Source: Alishewanella longhuensis (GTDB lineage Bacteria; Pseudomonadota; Gammaproteobacteria; Enterobacterales; Alteromonadaceae). From it: a stretch of 56,914 bases of DNA. Position numbers and translations under genes: made by a program. This document shows, one piece after another, positions 56,835-56,914 of the stretch; position 1 is the first letter of the stretch, and each line of letters begins with the position of its first letter. The notes under the pieces are model-generated. The model saw only the letters and a list, made by a program, of their open reading frames with translations, was not told where the DNA came from and ran no database searches. Location of the stretch: positions 38,785 through 95,698 of the forward strand of contig NZ_BNAO01000011.1 of NCBI RefSeq assembly GCF_014653435.1. The letters are read 5' to 3'.

Positions 56835-56840
56835 CTTATT

Positions 56841-56914
<74 letters not shown>

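Larger units (their letters stand above)
56559..56840 (-). repeat. Three tandem ~98-bp repeats derived from the tRNA-fMet 3' half, with interspersed terminators
   Basis: Three copies follow tRNA-fMet on its 3' side, with period 98-100 bp: 56741-56840, 56643-56740 and a partial 56559-56642. Read on the minus strand, each has an anticodon-stem-like CGGG-CAAA-CCCG (loop shortened from 7 to 4 nt and without the CAT anticodon; U2 has one change), then AAGGTCGTCGGTTC identical to the tRNA in two copies, then a foreign 20-nt piece in place of the T loop and stem. The two copies nearest the tRNA also end in GGCTCCCACAACCA, the tRNA acceptor and CCA. The tRNA and copies are separated by terminators. 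The sequences are clearly related to the functional tRNA at 56841 but cannot fold as tRNAs. Confidence 0.88.

Noticed and set aside
56559-56840. Additional functional tRNA genes in the repeat block
   Set aside because: The anticodon loop is cut to 4 nt, the T-arm is broken by filler and D-arm and 5' acceptor strand are missing.

Overview
The window looks like chromosomal DNA of a free-living aquatic gammaproteobacterium of the Alteromonadales/Chromatiaceae type (Rheinheimera, Arsukibacterium or Alishewanella would fit). This is inferred from the gene set: metG next to apbC and dcd, recC-recB-recD, cheV, yaeQ, selO, rmuC and a tRNA-fMet close to the enterobacterial sequence. Base composition is moderate and fairly even. 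Genes are dense on both strands. I see no transposase, prophage or CRISPR array.

Left part (1-12.4 kb): rlmI (cut by the left edge), a PIG3-type quinone oxidoreductase, a protein resembling a catalytically dead HD-GYP, an MFS transporter, metG divergent from apbC-dcd, a GST, yaeQ, an exported Mn-type superoxide dismutase and exonuclease I. Signalling block (12.5-17.6 kb): an Aer-like PAS-MCP behind a structured leader, then a membrane GGDEF-EAL protein with a decayed GGDEF half and an intact EAL half, ending tail to tail (47-bp overlap) with a LysR regulator. That regulator is divergent from an SbtA-type bicarbonate permease.

Middle (18.6-34.4 kb): selO behind an RpiR-type regulator; DUF445; a DUF4394-cupredoxin pair of exported proteins with overlapping genes; a minus-strand run of porin, BCCT transporter, cNMP/CBS/DUF294 protein and DEDDh exonuclease; katG with a small unknown upstream gene; an ABC exporter and crcB.

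Right part (34.5-56.9 kb): a small exported protein tightly followed by recC-recB-recD; a COQ8-like ABC1 protein overlapping a DUF429 gene; cheV; an exported M24 peptidase homologue; rmuC; a lytic transglycosylase. A small accessory spot follows: two 5'-truncated genes joined head to head (a WYL regulator and a zinc-ribbon protein, best read as a deletion scar), then hipBA with a clear palindromic operator. The window ends with a 2OG-Fe(II) oxygenase, a periplasmic solute-binding protein and an initiator tRNA-fMet.

The most unusual structure lies just downstream of that tRNA. There are three tandem copies of about 98 bp carrying pieces of the tRNA's 3' half, two of them ending in a CCA-containing tail, with hairpin-plus-T-tract terminators between copies. 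The layout recalls the tRNA-linked repeats of the E. coli tyrT operon. Other points of note are the transporter-DUF294-exonuclease cluster, the apparently inactive HD-GYP relative and the WYL/zinc-ribbon scar beside hipBA.
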